A stretch of 64,000 bases of DNA, from NCBI RefSeq assembly GCF_026151655.1, contig NZ_JAMQPN010000001.1, positions 62,001 through 126,000 of the forward strand, written 5' to 3'. Under the pieces are notes generated by a model. That model saw only the letters and a list, made by a program, of their open reading frames with translations, was not told where the DNA came from and searched no databases. Within the stretch, counting starts at the first letter, position 1. Each line of letters begins with the position of its first letter. Origin of the DNA: Leptospira soteropolitanensis. Its GTDB lineage: Bacteria > Spirochaetota > Leptospiria > Leptospirales > Leptospiraceae. Of this stretch, positions 54,285 through 62,549 are shown piece by piece. A program made the translations under genes and the position numbers.

Positions 54285-55271
54285 CTACTTTTTATAACTC
54301 AATTCTAACATACGATTGACTGATTTTTGTGCGAGACGAATCACTTCTTCATCTAAAAAGATTTCAAATTGTTCTTTTAAAAGCGCATCTCTTACTTTTT
54401 CCAAAGTAATTTTTTTCATGTGAGGGCAGGTTTGACATGTAGAAACAAATTCCTTTTCAGGAAATTCAGCACGAAGGTTATCTCCCATCGAACATTCTGT
54501 CACAAGCATAATTTTGTTTGTTTTGCTTTGTCTGATAAAATCCACCATCTGCGAGGTAGATCCTGAAAAATCGGCTTCTTTCACCACATCTTCATGACAC
54601 TCTGGATGAGTGATTACAGTAAGTCCATCACTGAACAATCGCTTAGCGGATTTTATATCTTCAGGTGTATACATTTCATGCACCATACATCGACCTGGAT
54701 GTGAGATAATGGTTTTGGAAGTTTGGTTTCTTACATTTCCTGCCAAGTATTCATCTGGTAAAAAAATGACAGTATCTCCTTCCACAGCATTTACGATTTG
54801 CAAAGCATTCGCAGAAGTACAACAAACATCTGTTTCTGCTTTTACTTCCGCAGAACAGTTAACATAAGTTACAACAGGAACCCCTGGGTATTTGGCTTTT
54901 AGGGCTTTAACGTCGTCTCGAGTGATGGACTCTGCTAACGAACAACCCGCTTTGGGATCTGCAATCAGGACTTTCTTTTCTGGAGATAAAATTTTGGCAG
55001 TTTCTGCCATAAAATGAACTCCATTAAAAAGAATCATGGCAGCTTTTGTTTCCTTCGCCATTTTCGAAAGATATAAAGAATCCCCAATGATATCGGAAAC
55101 TCCCCAAAATACATCGGGAGTCATATAGTTGTGACCCAAAATGACAGCATTTTTTTCTTTTTTGAGTTTATTGATTTCTTCGGCTAACGGAAGAATACGT
55201 TCTTCAATTTCGTGCGGAAGATAAATGGGGCTTAATTTTTGGACCAATTGGTCTTTAGTTACCAGTGACAT
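54285..55271 (-). CDS. nadA: Quinolinate synthase
   Basis: 328 residues. The [4Fe-4S] ligands are in KAGCSLAES, the [11 protein letters not shown] stretch and [19 protein letters not shown] and [12 protein letters not shown] are the substrate pocket. It condenses iminoaspartate with dihydroxyacetone phosphate in NAD synthesis. nadB and nadC are not seen here. It is oriented toward ispF, with five bases between. Both genes are standard housekeeping. Confidence 0.94.
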   Translation of the reverse strand: MSLVTKDQLVQKLSPIYLPHEIEERILPLAEEINKLKKEKNAVILGHNYMTPDVFWGVSDIIGDSLYLSKMAKETKAAMILFNGVHFMAETAKILSPEKKVLIADPKAGCSLAESITRDDVKALKAKYPGVPVVTYVNCSAEVKAETDVCCTSANALQIVNAVEGDTVIFLPDEYLAGNVRNQTSKTIISHPGRCMVHEMYTPEDIKSAKRLFSDGLTVITHPECHEDVVKEADFSGSTSQMVDFIRQSKTNKIMLVTECSMGDNLRAEFPEKEFVSTCQTCPHMKKITLEKVRDALLKEQFEIFLDEEVIRLAQKSVNRMLELSYKK

Positions 55272-55290
55272 ATTGCACTCCTAAATGAAT

Positions 55291-55806
55291 TTATAGAAAC
55301 GGATCGGAACTAAGTATGGTATTTGTTTCACTGAGTCCGGAATCAGAAGGGGGAACTTCATTTTCTAAAGACCCACATTTGTTGACATTTTCTCTGAATG
55401 TAATTTCCGCTTGAGAACTCCCTGTTCTTTGGACTTTGCGATAATCCGAATTGGAATTAAAAGAATTCTTGTTACATGCCTTTGTTACATTATAAGTTAA
55501 ATTTATTTTTGTAAAACAATCGAAGTATAAAATCGCGATGGCATCAGTATTTAATTCTTGCGGAAGGATCGCTCCCTTAACTTTAGAAATAAGTCCAGAA
55601 CAAACGGCAGAACTAGAATCTGGAGCTGCCACACAATTTGCTTCTGATGAAATAAACCTTTGACAAGCCGAATCAATAGCTGTCCCTTGCGATAAGATCG
55701 AAGCTAGCAGTTCCGCATTAGAATCTTTTTTCGATTTTTTTGTACAACTGCTTGCCCCAAAGACAATGCCTGTTAACAAAAAGAAAACCATCACTTTCCT
55801 TTTCAT
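55291..55806 (-). CDS. Cys-rich putative lipoprotein
   Basis: 171 residues, signal peptide VMVFFLLTGIVFGASSC with Cys21 as lipidation site. Mature part: a Lys/Ser linker (TKKSKKDSN), then six further Cys (SACQRF, EANCVAA, AVCSGL, YFDCFTK, KACNKN, NKCGSL), pointing to three disulfides. It looks like a small secreted structural or surface lipoprotein; no function known. The start region overlaps the oppositely oriented gene that follows by 41 bases. An alternative start at 55791 would reduce but not remove the overlap. Confidence 0.65.
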   Translation of the reverse strand: MKRKVMVFFLLTGIVFGASSCTKKSKKDSNAELLASILSQGTAIDSACQRFISSEANCVAAPDSSSAVCSGLISKVKGAILPQELNTDAIAILYFDCFTKINLTYNVTKACNKNSFNSNSDYRKVQRTGSSQAEITFRENVNKCGSLENEVPPSDSGLSETNTILSSDPFL

Positions 55807-56524
55807 ACTGATTCTACTTTCCCTCTTTTTGAGTGGACTTGTCTATATCCTTTTTCTGAAAAAAACCAAAGAAGACCCAAAACAATCCTCCTATGACTCC
55901 CGATCTGAGGTCTACTGGCAGAGGTTACAAAATCGTCCAGAGGTTCTCATTGGTCCCGGTTACCCACAAGATTTACGCGATTTTTTAGAAACACTTCGGG
56001 GAAAAGAATCCTATCTTTGGAAGGGAGACAGAGATAAAACCTACGAATATTTACTCGAAACCTATCCCGACGAAAGAGCCCATGTTCTTTACGCTTTGTA
56101 CGTTGCTTTTATGAATTGGAAGGAAAAAAGTTTGGAGTTGGAACAAAGAGAGGATCTATCTTCCTACGAAAAACTAACAGCCGTGAATCGTATGTCTGAA
56201 CAAATTTTTCCTCTTATGATTCGCAATCTCATTTTTCCCAAACATCCCACCACTCCTCCGGTTTTCCTCCTCTCCTATCTGGAAGATTATGTTCAGAAAA
56301 ATCCCTACAGTTATTCCAGGGAAAGAAAACGAATCTTTCTAAAAAAAAAGAAGGAACTTTATCAAAATGAAAAATGGGAAATCCAATCTTGGGAAAGCCC
56401 TACGTTTCTTCGCCAAGTAATAGAACTAATTTACTCCAGGGAAATTTTAGAAATGTCCGAAGAGGAAAAAACTTCTTACCGCAATGCAAAATTAGAGGAA
56501 CTGAAAGCCGATTTTTGGAATTGA
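55766..56524 (+). CDS. Membrane-anchored protein of unknown function
   Basis: 252 residues. A single N-terminal helix (TITFLFILILLSLFLSGLVYILFL) with basic flanks is followed by a charged soluble domain of helical character (KESYLWKGDRDKTYEYLLETYP, then YEKLTAVNRMSEQIFPLMIRNL). No family recognised. The two possible starts within the helix would destroy the anchor, so the ATG at 55766 is preferred, although it overlaps the 5' end of the divergent lipoprotein gene by 41 bases. The LpoB-like gene follows after 35 bases. Confidence 0.55.
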   Translation: MPVNKKKTITFLFILILLSLFLSGLVYILFLKKTKEDPKQSSYDSRSEVYWQRLQNRPEVLIGPGYPQDLRDFLETLRGKESYLWKGDRDKTYEYLLETYPDERAHVLYALYVAFMNWKEKSLELEQREDLSSYEKLTAVNRMSEQIFPLMIRNLIFPKHPTTPPVFLLSYLEDYVQKNPYSYSRERKRIFLKKKKELYQNEKWEIQSWESPTFLRQVIELIYSREILEMSEEEKTSYRNAKLEELKADFWN

Positions 56525-56559
56525 CAAGACCTAATTGTATCCCCCATATAAGTGGGGTT

Positions 56560-57138
56560 ATGAAACAAATTCTTTTCTCCTTTCTCTTAGTAGGATTCTT
56601 ATTCCAATGCAGTAGCAGTCCCAAACGACTCGACAATGCTGATGATTATATTTCCGACTCAGGTGGGCTAACTAGCCAGGAATTAGTAAAAGCTGCAGAC
56701 AAACTTGCAGGTCAAATTGGGGAATACTTCAAAGAGAACCCACACGAAGAAGGTGTCTTTGTTGCTCACTTCCCTACCCGTAACGATACTTCGGAACAAA
56801 TCCAAACAGAACTTTTTGACAATGCCTTTGTTTCCAAACTCATCAAAAGTAAAATTTATACAGTTCGAACCAAAACAAGAGAACAATCCCTCAACGAGAT
56901 TCAGTTCAGTTTGTCCGGACTCACTTCCAACAGACTTTCCATTGGAAAACTTAAGTCTCCCAACTTCTTTGTTCGTTGTGACATTAATGAAAACATGTTT
57001 ACTTCCAACGGGGAAAAAATTGTAGAGCAGTCCATCAACATCGAACTTGTAGAAGTAGAAACTACAATCGCAGTTTGGTCTGAAAAAGTATCCTATCGTA
57101 AATTAGCTGTTCGAGGAAATAAAGGGGTTAGTTGGTAA
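56560..57138 (+). CDS. LpoB-like lipoprotein, candidate PBP activator
   Basis: 192 residues. Lipobox FQC (Cys18, LFQCSSS) followed by DYISDSGGLTSQELVKAADKLAGQIGEYF (residues about 27-55) and a domain with EEGVFVAHFPTRNDTSEQIQTELFDNAFV, then FVRCDINENMFTSNGEKIVEQSINIELVEVETT. This pattern fits the LpoB/COG3417 family, which activates penicillin-binding proteins in gamma-proteobacteria and is found elsewhere as a group with COG3014 lipoproteins. The next gene is such a COG3014-like lipoprotein. The start is chosen as the ATG giving MKQILF, a good signal peptide. Confidence 0.62.
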   Translation: MKQILFSFLLVGFLFQCSSSPKRLDNADDYISDSGGLTSQELVKAADKLAGQIGEYFKENPHEEGVFVAHFPTRNDTSEQIQTELFDNAFVSKLIKSKIYTVRTKTREQSLNEIQFSLSGLTSNRLSIGKLKSPNFFVRCDINENMFTSNGEKIVEQSINIELVEVETTIAVWSEKVSYRKLAVRGNKGVSW

Positions 57139-57156
57139 CCCCCTAACCGTCATTTC

Positions 57157-58563
57157 ATGAAAAAAACATTTCTCTTTCTTTCTCTTTTCATTCTCGGTTG
57201 TGCCAGTGATTATAACAAAATCATCAAAGCAACCGAGTCCGCGTATTATGGACAAGATTATGACTCTGCCATTCCCAAAATTAGAGAACTTTATGAAGGT
57301 TCTTCCAATAAAGATAAATTACTTTTTTTAATGGAAGCCGGTATGATTTTTCATACCAAAGGGGATTACGTAACTTCCAATAAAGTTTTCAAAGAAGCAG
57401 AAGACATTGCAGACAACATTAAAGTCAGTATGACTCGGTCTGGACTTTCGTTTATTTTGTCTGATAACGAATCTAATTATACCGGAGAAGACTTTGAAAG
57501 GGTAATGATTAAGTTCTATATTGCTAACAATTACCTTCTCCAAGGTGACATGAATAACGCTAAAATTTATTTTCGAAGATTAGACTTTGAATTAAAAGAA
57601 ATGCGTTTTTTAGCACCAGAATATCGACAAAACAATGCTGCTCGCCTAATTGATGCCTATGTTTCGGAAAAATTGGGCCGTTACAATGACGCAAGAGTTC
57701 AGTATAAGAATATGGAACAAATCATCGGGAAAAGCCAAAACCTAATTGCCGACAGATATTTGTTAGCTGTTAGAGAAGGAGATTCAGGTGATCAATCAAG
57801 GTATGCAGCAGGTAGAGCTAGTTTACAAGCATACAATCGTTCTATGCAAAAAACATCTCCAGAGAATGAAAAACTCTCTGAGGTAATCATCATCCACGAA
57901 GCAGGTAAGTCAGCAATCAAAATGTCCAGAGGAAAACTCATGGAAGATGAATACTTTGCTGTTGCTTTACGAGGTGCCGTTGAAATAGGTTTAACTGCAA
58001 AAGGTGCAGGTGCTTCTCTCGCGGGAGCTATTGCTGCACTTTCCATTGCAGAAAATCCTATTCCTATTTACAAAGAAAGAGATCCGAATGGTTCTCTTCC
58101 TAAAAAATATTATATCAATGGTGTAGATGTTGGTTATTCGGATATCATGAATAACTATTCTGAAACAGCCATGAATAACTTTAATGAAAGTTATAAAACT
58201 CTTATTACCAAGAACTTATCCTCTTTGGCTTTAAAAGTTGTGGCAGCAGTGATTGCCTCGGAAGCGATGGCAAGAGCCATTGAATCTGGTGGGAAAAACA
58301 AAAATAACGATTTAGTTTCAGGACTCATTCGAGTGGCTGCGGGTGCCGCTGCAGGCCTTGCAGTTTCACAAACCATTGCTCCGGACCTACGTTGTTGGAG
58401 AACCATCCCCGCAAACTTCCAAATCAAAAGAATCCTTTTGGCACCGGGAGAATATGACTTTAAAGTCGAATCTCCTGGTTCTGTGGTCACTGCCGCACCT
58501 AAAAAACTACTTGTCGAAGCCGACAAACCATTGTTTGTTTCCGTGCGCTCCTACACGAACTAA
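57157..58563 (+). CDS. COG3014-like TPR lipoprotein
   Basis: 468 residues. Lipobox LGCA (Cys15), then TPR-like helices (YGQDYDSAIPKIRELYEGSSN, then AGMIFHTKGDYVTSNKVFKEA) up to about 240, a Gly/Ala-rich region that could be membrane-active (EIGLTAKGAGASLAGAIAALSIAENP and SGLIRVAAGAAAGLAVSQ), and a C-terminal beta-domain with ILLAPGEYDFKVESPG. This is the layout of the COG3014 lipoproteins that neighbour LpoB in Vibrio and relatives. It may help to tether or regulate a cell-wall synthase. It follows the LpoB-like gene after 18 bases. Confidence 0.65.
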   Translation: MKKTFLFLSLFILGCASDYNKIIKATESAYYGQDYDSAIPKIRELYEGSSNKDKLLFLMEAGMIFHTKGDYVTSNKVFKEAEDIADNIKVSMTRSGLSFILSDNESNYTGEDFERVMIKFYIANNYLLQGDMNNAKIYFRRLDFELKEMRFLAPEYRQNNAARLIDAYVSEKLGRYNDARVQYKNMEQIIGKSQNLIADRYLLAVREGDSGDQSRYAAGRASLQAYNRSMQKTSPENEKLSEVIIIHEAGKSAIKMSRGKLMEDEYFAVALRGAVEIGLTAKGAGASLAGAIAALSIAENPIPIYKERDPNGSLPKKYYINGVDVGYSDIMNNYSETAMNNFNESYKTLITKNLSSLALKVVAAVIASEAMARAIESGGKNKNNDLVSGLIRVAAGAAAGLAVSQTIAPDLRCWRTIPANFQIKRILLAPGEYDFKVESPGSVVTAAPKKLLVEADKPLFVSVRSYTN

Positions 58564-58568
58564 CTAAC

Positions 58569-58603
58569 AAAACCAAGTTTAGAAATTTAAAAAACTTGGT
58601 TTA
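58569..58603. terminator. Bidirectional terminator hairpin between COG3014-like gene and ftsZ
   Basis: AAACCAAGTTT (58570-58580) and AAACTTGGTTT (58592-58602) form a perfect 11-bp stem with an 11-base loop. On the minus strand the hairpin is followed by TTGTTAG after the T-rich arm. It lies between two convergent stops and overlaps that of ftsZ, so it probably ends both transcripts. Confidence 0.6.
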
Positions 58604-59797
58604 GTCGTTCTTTCTTCTTAAAAAAGCAGGGATGTCGTAGTCTTCTCCGTAGTTTTGAAACGGGGAAGATTGTTTCTGAGATGAAAATCCACGATTAGAT
58701 TGGCGAATGCTGCGAACCGAATCTTGTTCTTTTCCAAATCCAGAATCTTTTTCTTCCGACTTTCGGATGTATACCATAGGAGAAACAGATTCTTCTGAAC
58801 CTACTACCTTTTGTTCTCTTTGGTATTGTTTTCCTTTTTTATTAAATCCAGTCGCAATCACAGTGACCCGGATTTGGTCAGATAGAGACTGGTCTTCGTT
58901 CAGTCCAATGATGATATTCGCATCAGGATCTGCTTGGGCCGTAATGATTTGCGAAACTTCATTCCATTCATGAATGGTAAGATCATTTCCACCAGTGACG
59001 TTGATCAGAAGAGATTTTGCCCCTTGGATGCTGGAATCTTCTAACAAGGTATTGTTGATAGCTTGTTCCACAGCTTCACTCACCCGAGTTTCTCCGCGAC
59101 CTTCCCCTACTCCCAAAATCGCATCCCCAGTGTCTTTCATAATGGTTTTTACATCAGCAAAATCAACATTGATGATTCCAGGATGGTTGATGATATCACT
59201 TATTCCACGAACACCGTTTAACAGAATATCGTCGATCACTCGAAACGCCATATCCACAGGAGTATTTTTATCCACAACTTGAAAGATAGAATCGTTACGA
59301 ATGGTGATGAGTGTGTCTACATTGGCACGGAGTTGGTCAATTCCTTGTTTTGCAAGTTCTGCTCTACGTTTCCCTTCAAAGGAAAAAGGTACAGTAACCA
59401 CACCCACTACCAAACATTTCATTTCTTTGGCAATGGCTGCAATAATGGGAGCAGCACCTGTTCCAGTTCCCCCACCCATTCCAGCCGTAACAAAAACCAT
59501 ATCTGCCCCTTTGAGTGCAGAGACAATCCGATCTTTGTCTTCTAAAGCGGCCTTTTCTCCTAGTTCTGGATCTCCACCAGCACCCATCCCACGAGTGACT
59601 TTGTTACCTAATTGGATTTTTACATCTACAGGTGATTTTAATAATACTTGTTCGTCGGTGTTCATGACTATAAAGTCAACACCTGTCATTTTGGAATGAA
59701 CCATACGGGTGACGGCATTCATTCCGCCTCCACCTACACCTACAACTTTGATAATGGCGGGGCTTGTTTTTTCTTCTTCTAGGTATAACATGGACAT
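58601..59797 (-). CDS. ftsZ: Cell division protein FtsZ
   Basis: 398 residues. The tubulin signature is [26 protein letters not shown] at the N-terminus, [11 protein letters not shown] with T7-loop residues, and the C-terminal peptide [11 protein letters not shown] that binds FtsA are all present. It forms the Z-ring. It follows ftsA by four bases on the minus strand. The FtsA-binding tail is normal, and the linker between the GTPase domain and tail is about 55 residues and Ser/Gln-rich. Spirochaetes have a typical ftsZ; nothing unusual here. Confidence 0.96.
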   Translation of the reverse strand: MSMLYLEEEKTSPAIIKVVGVGGGGMNAVTRMVHSKMTGVDFIVMNTDEQVLLKSPVDVKIQLGNKVTRGMGAGGDPELGEKAALEDKDRIVSALKGADMVFVTAGMGGGTGTGAAPIIAAIAKEMKCLVVGVVTVPFSFEGKRRAELAKQGIDQLRANVDTLITIRNDSIFQVVDKNTPVDMAFRVIDDILLNGVRGISDIINHPGIINVDFADVKTIMKDTGDAILGVGEGRGETRVSEAVEQAINNTLLEDSSIQGAKSLLINVTGGNDLTIHEWNEVSQIITAQADPDANIIIGLNEDQSLSDQIRVTVIATGFNKKGKQYQREQKVVGSEESVSPMVYIRKSEEKDSGFGKEQDSVRSIRQSNRGFSSQKQSSPFQNYGEDYDIPAFLRRKND

Positions 59798-59801
59798 ATC
59801 C

Positions 59802-61040
59802 TCAGAGATTATTCTCCATCCAACGACGAACCTTCTTCATCCAACCGTCTGAATCAGATCCGGAGTGCATGTTTCTTTGTTCTAAGTTTTGTATTTTTGA
59901 ACTATATTTTATAAGACCAACAGCGGTTGCATATTCAGGGGATGAGATTTTATCGACTAGTCCACTGAGCCCTGCAGGTTTAGCACGACCCACTGACAGG
60001 CGTAATACTTCCTCAGCAGTAGCTTCAATACCTTGCAATAGAGAGGTTCCACCGGTAAGGATGACCCCTCCCGCCAAACTAGACTTAAATCCTGATCGCA
60101 CCAGTTCATGATCAATCATTTCTAAAATTTCACGAACCCTAGGTTCTAAAATTTCTACGAGTTCCTGACGGAAAACAGAACGGGATGGTCTTCCTGAAAT
60201 GGAAGGAATTTCGAATTTTTCGGTAGGATCTACCATATCAATTCTTGTGTGGCCATAACGTTTTTTGATGACTTCGGCCGTTTCCACCGTGGTTTTTAAA
60301 CCAATAGAAATATCACTTGTGATATGGAACCCACCAAAAGGAACTACGGAAGAAAAAGCGATTCCTCCATCTACATAAATGATGATGTCGCAAATTCCGG
60401 CCCCAATATCAACGACAGCGGTTCCTAAATCTTTTTCACCTGATGTGAGTATGGCTTCTGATGAAGCAAGGCTAGATAAAACGCGGTCCATTTGCAAAAG
60501 GCCTGCCTGTTCTACACAACGATCAATATTATTGAGTGCAGTGTTTCCGCAAGATACAATATGTACTTCTGCTTCTAAACGAACTCCCGTCATCCCAATA
60601 GGATCTTTGATGTTTACTTGGTCATCTACTTTGAATTCTTTTGTTAAGACATGGATAACTTGTTGGTCGTTTGGTACATGAACTGCTTGTGCTGCTTCCA
60701 CGACTCGCATAATATCTGTTTCCGATACAATCCGTTCACGGTTAGTCACAGCAATAATTCCTTTTTCATTAAATCCATGTACGGATTTTCCGGAAACATT
60801 CACTACAACCGTATTTACTTCTTGGCCGGCCATAAGTTCGGCATCACCAAACGCTTCTATGATGGACTTTGTGGTAGTTTCTATATTGACGATAGAACCA
60901 TTTTTGATACCAGCAGATGGATACACTCCGGTACCAATAATTTCGATTTCATGTTCCCCGAGAAGCCGCCCAATGACAACTTTTACAAGTGAGGATCCTA
61001 AATCCAAAGCTGTTATAATTGGTGCGTCATCATAACTCAT
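59802..61040 (-). CDS. ftsA: Cell division protein FtsA
   Basis: About 412 residues of actin fold: [15 protein letters not shown] (phosphate 1), [15 protein letters not shown] (phosphate 2) and [15 protein letters not shown] (adenosine motif). The 1C subdomain lies between. The C-terminus ([16 protein letters not shown]) is the amphipathic membrane-targeting helix. FtsA tethers FtsZ to the membrane. The start is chosen at the ATG that gives MSYDDAP, one base after the ftsQ stop; a GTG 24 bases upstream lies inside ftsQ. ftsQ, ftsA and ftsZ are one operon. Confidence 0.95.
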   Translation of the reverse strand: MSYDDAPIITALDLGSSLVKVVIGRLLGEHEIEIIGTGVYPSAGIKNGSIVNIETTTKSIIEAFGDAELMAGQEVNTVVVNVSGKSVHGFNEKGIIAVTNRERIVSETDIMRVVEAAQAVHVPNDQQVIHVLTKEFKVDDQVNIKDPIGMTGVRLEAEVHIVSCGNTALNNIDRCVEQAGLLQMDRVLSSLASSEAILTSGEKDLGTAVVDIGAGICDIIIYVDGGIAFSSVVPFGGFHITSDISIGLKTTVETAEVIKKRYGHTRIDMVDPTEKFEIPSISGRPSRSVFRQELVEILEPRVREILEMIDHELVRSGFKSSLAGGVILTGGTSLLQGIEATAEEVLRLSVGRAKPAGLSGLVDKISSPEYATAVGLIKYSSKIQNLEQRNMHSGSDSDGWMKKVRRWMENNL

Positions 61041-61041
61041 A

Positions 61042-61773
61042 TTAATGGTAAACGGCGTCCTCACCTCGTAAATCTATAGAAACAGCTTTGACAGCTTCCG
61101 ATTCCATATATGCGAGGGACGCATATAATTTACGAAATATATTTAATTCTAACTTATCACCTAAGTATACTTTTATGGAGTTAGGTGATTTTAAATACAA
61201 GGTATAATTTCCATCACTTTCAGAGACAAGTTCTGAAATTCTTGATTTGAGTGTTGGGTATAAGGAAAGAGCCTGTCGCATTTCTTTGGTGATATCAAAA
61301 ATCTGTCTGCCTTCTAGTTTGTTTTCCCCAACAGTGAACTGTCCACTAATCACAATTAAATGATCGGCTAATACTCGGTCTCTGGAAAGTATTTCCAGAT
61401 TTTCATCCACTTCATACAGAGAACTTCCTACATGTATGACAAATTCGGCGACTTTCTCCTGTATGTTGATCATCAAAAATCCGTCGGGATCACGGGTGAT
61501 TCTTACCTTACGAATCCTCGGATGATTCGAAAGTTGTTTCTCCCAATCCTTCCAATTCCCAATGTTTGGGGCTTTTGGATCCACTCCTAAAAACTGAAAG
61601 ACCAGAGGAGGAGACAGAGCCACAAGACCTTGCCATTCCACACGCTCCACAGGTTTCACTGGTCTTGCCCAACGATAGATTAGTCCCAAAGCCAAAAGGC
61701 CCACAAAGACTAAAAGAATCGGAACCACAGGCCCAAATCGTTTTTCTTTGATTTCTTGGGGGGTGTCAACCAT
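61042..61773 (-). CDS. ftsQ: Cell division protein FtsQ
   Basis: 243 residues: a cytoplasmic N-terminus (EIKEKRFGP), one membrane helix ([20 protein letters not shown]), then a POTRA-like domain and the FtsQ beta-domain ending in [16 protein letters not shown]. Sequence similarity to E. coli FtsQ is low, as usual in the family; the call rests on topology and on its place directly before ftsA and ftsZ. It links the Z-ring to the septal synthase complex. There are no murC, ddl or other mur genes immediately upstream. Confidence 0.85.
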   Translation of the reverse strand: MVDTPQEIKEKRFGPVVPILLVFVGLLALGLIYRWARPVKPVERVEWQGLVALSPPLVFQFLGVDPKAPNIGNWKDWEKQLSNHPRIRKVRITRDPDGFLMINIQEKVAEFVIHVGSSLYEVDENLEILSRDRVLADHLIVISGQFTVGENKLEGRQIFDITKEMRQALSLYPTLKSRISELVSESDGNYTLYLKSPNSIKVYLGDKLELNIFRKLYASLAYMESEAVKAVSIDLRGEDAVYH

Positions 61774-61828
61774 ATATTGATTATGTCACATAGTTAGGTT
61801 GTTTGGAAAGCATTTATCAGGAAGGCAC

Positions 61829-61855
61829 AAAAAAAGGCCAGGCGAACCTGACCTT
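61829..61855 (-). terminator. Intrinsic terminator of the small secreted protein gene
   Basis: On the minus strand AAGGTCAGG-TTCG-CCTGGCCTT forms a nine-base-pair stem (one G-T pair) with a four-base loop, followed by a T run (complement of positions 61829-61835). It sits 32 bases after the stop of the gene at 61888-62253, as expected for its terminator, and isolates that gene from ftsQ. Confidence 0.8.
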
Positions 61856-61887
61856 TCTCGCGAATCTCAAACCTTAGTTTGAGCTGC

Positions 61888-62253
61888 TTAGTTTTGTGCT
61901 ACCTGCATGGATGCTGCGTGGAGATCCATAGAGATAGTTTGGTATTTTTTGGCGTCTTTTTCAAGAGCTTCTGCACGGCGAAGAAGTTCTTTCTTCTCGT
62001 TCATTTGGCTAAGAGCCTTACCACCTCTAGTAGATCCTGCTCTGTCACGAAGTGCCTGAGCCATCTCTACTTTTTCTTTTGCGATGTTCGCAAGGTATTC
62101 CGAAACGGCAGATTTTTGCGCAGGAGTGGTTGCTTGTTCAATCATAGCAGACTCCAAAAGCTCCAATCTTTCGCTTGTATCCAAAGCGTGTAGGTTTGCT
62201 GTTGCAAGTCCCATTGCCAAGATCCCTGTTGCGATTATCTTTGTTGTTTTCAT
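61888..62253 (-). CDS. Small secreted helical protein of unknown function
   Basis: 121 residues. A clear Sec signal peptide (KTTKIIATGILAMGLATANLHA) is followed by an almost wholly helical, charged mature protein with heptad-like Leu/Ala spacing (SERLELLESAMIEQATT, then NEKKELLRRAEALEKDAKKY), no Cys. No family is known. It stands alone with its own terminator, and three near-identical 14-bp palindromes lie 78-184 bases upstream of its start, which suggests tight regulation. It might be a periplasmic chaperone-like or structural protein; both are guesses. Confidence 0.6.
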   Translation of the reverse strand: MKTTKIIATGILAMGLATANLHALDTSERLELLESAMIEQATTPAQKSAVSEYLANIAKEKVEMAQALRDRAGSTRGGKALSQMNEKKELLRRAEALEKDAKKYQTISMDLHAASMQVAQN

Positions 62254-62330
62254 GTGATCCTCTCTAGAGTGGGAACCTCTTTTTCCGATTCCCTATTTGT
62301 ATTCTATGACTCTAAAAATCTTCTGAATGG

Positions 62331-62344
62331 GATTAAATTCAATC
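62331..62344. promoter_or_regulatory. Palindromic site 1
   Basis: GATTAAATTCAATC is a 14-base palindrome with one mismatched pair. It is one of three such sites before the small secreted protein gene. Confidence 0.4.
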
Positions 62345-62402
62345 GGAAATTACCAAGAATTTCCCCAATCAGGTCTTAAAAAAGGAAAAAAAGAGAAATT
62401 TG

Positions 62403-62416
62403 GATTAATATTAATC
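62403..62416. promoter_or_regulatory. Palindromic site 2
   Basis: GATTAATATTAATC is a perfect 14-base palindrome, flanked by TTT and AAA that continue the symmetry. It lies 21 bases (two helical turns) from site 3. Confidence 0.5.
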
Positions 62417-62423
62417 AAAACCG

Positions 62424-62437
62424 GATTAAATTTAATC
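62424..62437. promoter_or_regulatory. Palindromic site 3
   Basis: GATTAAATTTAATC is a perfect 14-base palindrome that differs from site 2 at only two central positions. Paired with site 2 in the same helical phase, it looks like a tandem operator. Confidence 0.5.
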
Positions 62438-62490
62438 TTTTGGGTCCATAATCAGGTTCTAAACAGGAATTCAGACGGTTCTCCCAAAAT

Positions 62491-62516
62491 AAAAAAACCC
62501 TCCGTAGAGGGTTTTT
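62491..62516 (-). terminator. Intrinsic terminator of the caspase-like gene
   Basis: ACCCTC-CGTA-GAGGGT with A and T runs on both sides gives a six-base-pair GC-rich stem extended by A-T pairs. On the minus strand the T run follows the stem, fitting a terminator 34 bases after the caspase-like gene's stop. A weaker hairpin (ACCTTTC / GAAAGGT, 62519-62543) precedes it. Confidence 0.8.
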
Positions 62517-62549
62517 CCACCTTTCCCAGAGGAGAAGAAAGGTTTTTGG

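Noticed and set aside
56521..56552. TTGACA with TATAAG as a sigma-70 promoter before the LpoB-like gene.
   Set aside because: The spacer would be 20 bases; read-through from the upstream gene is as likely. A short CCCCA/TGGGG hairpin is also present but without T tract.
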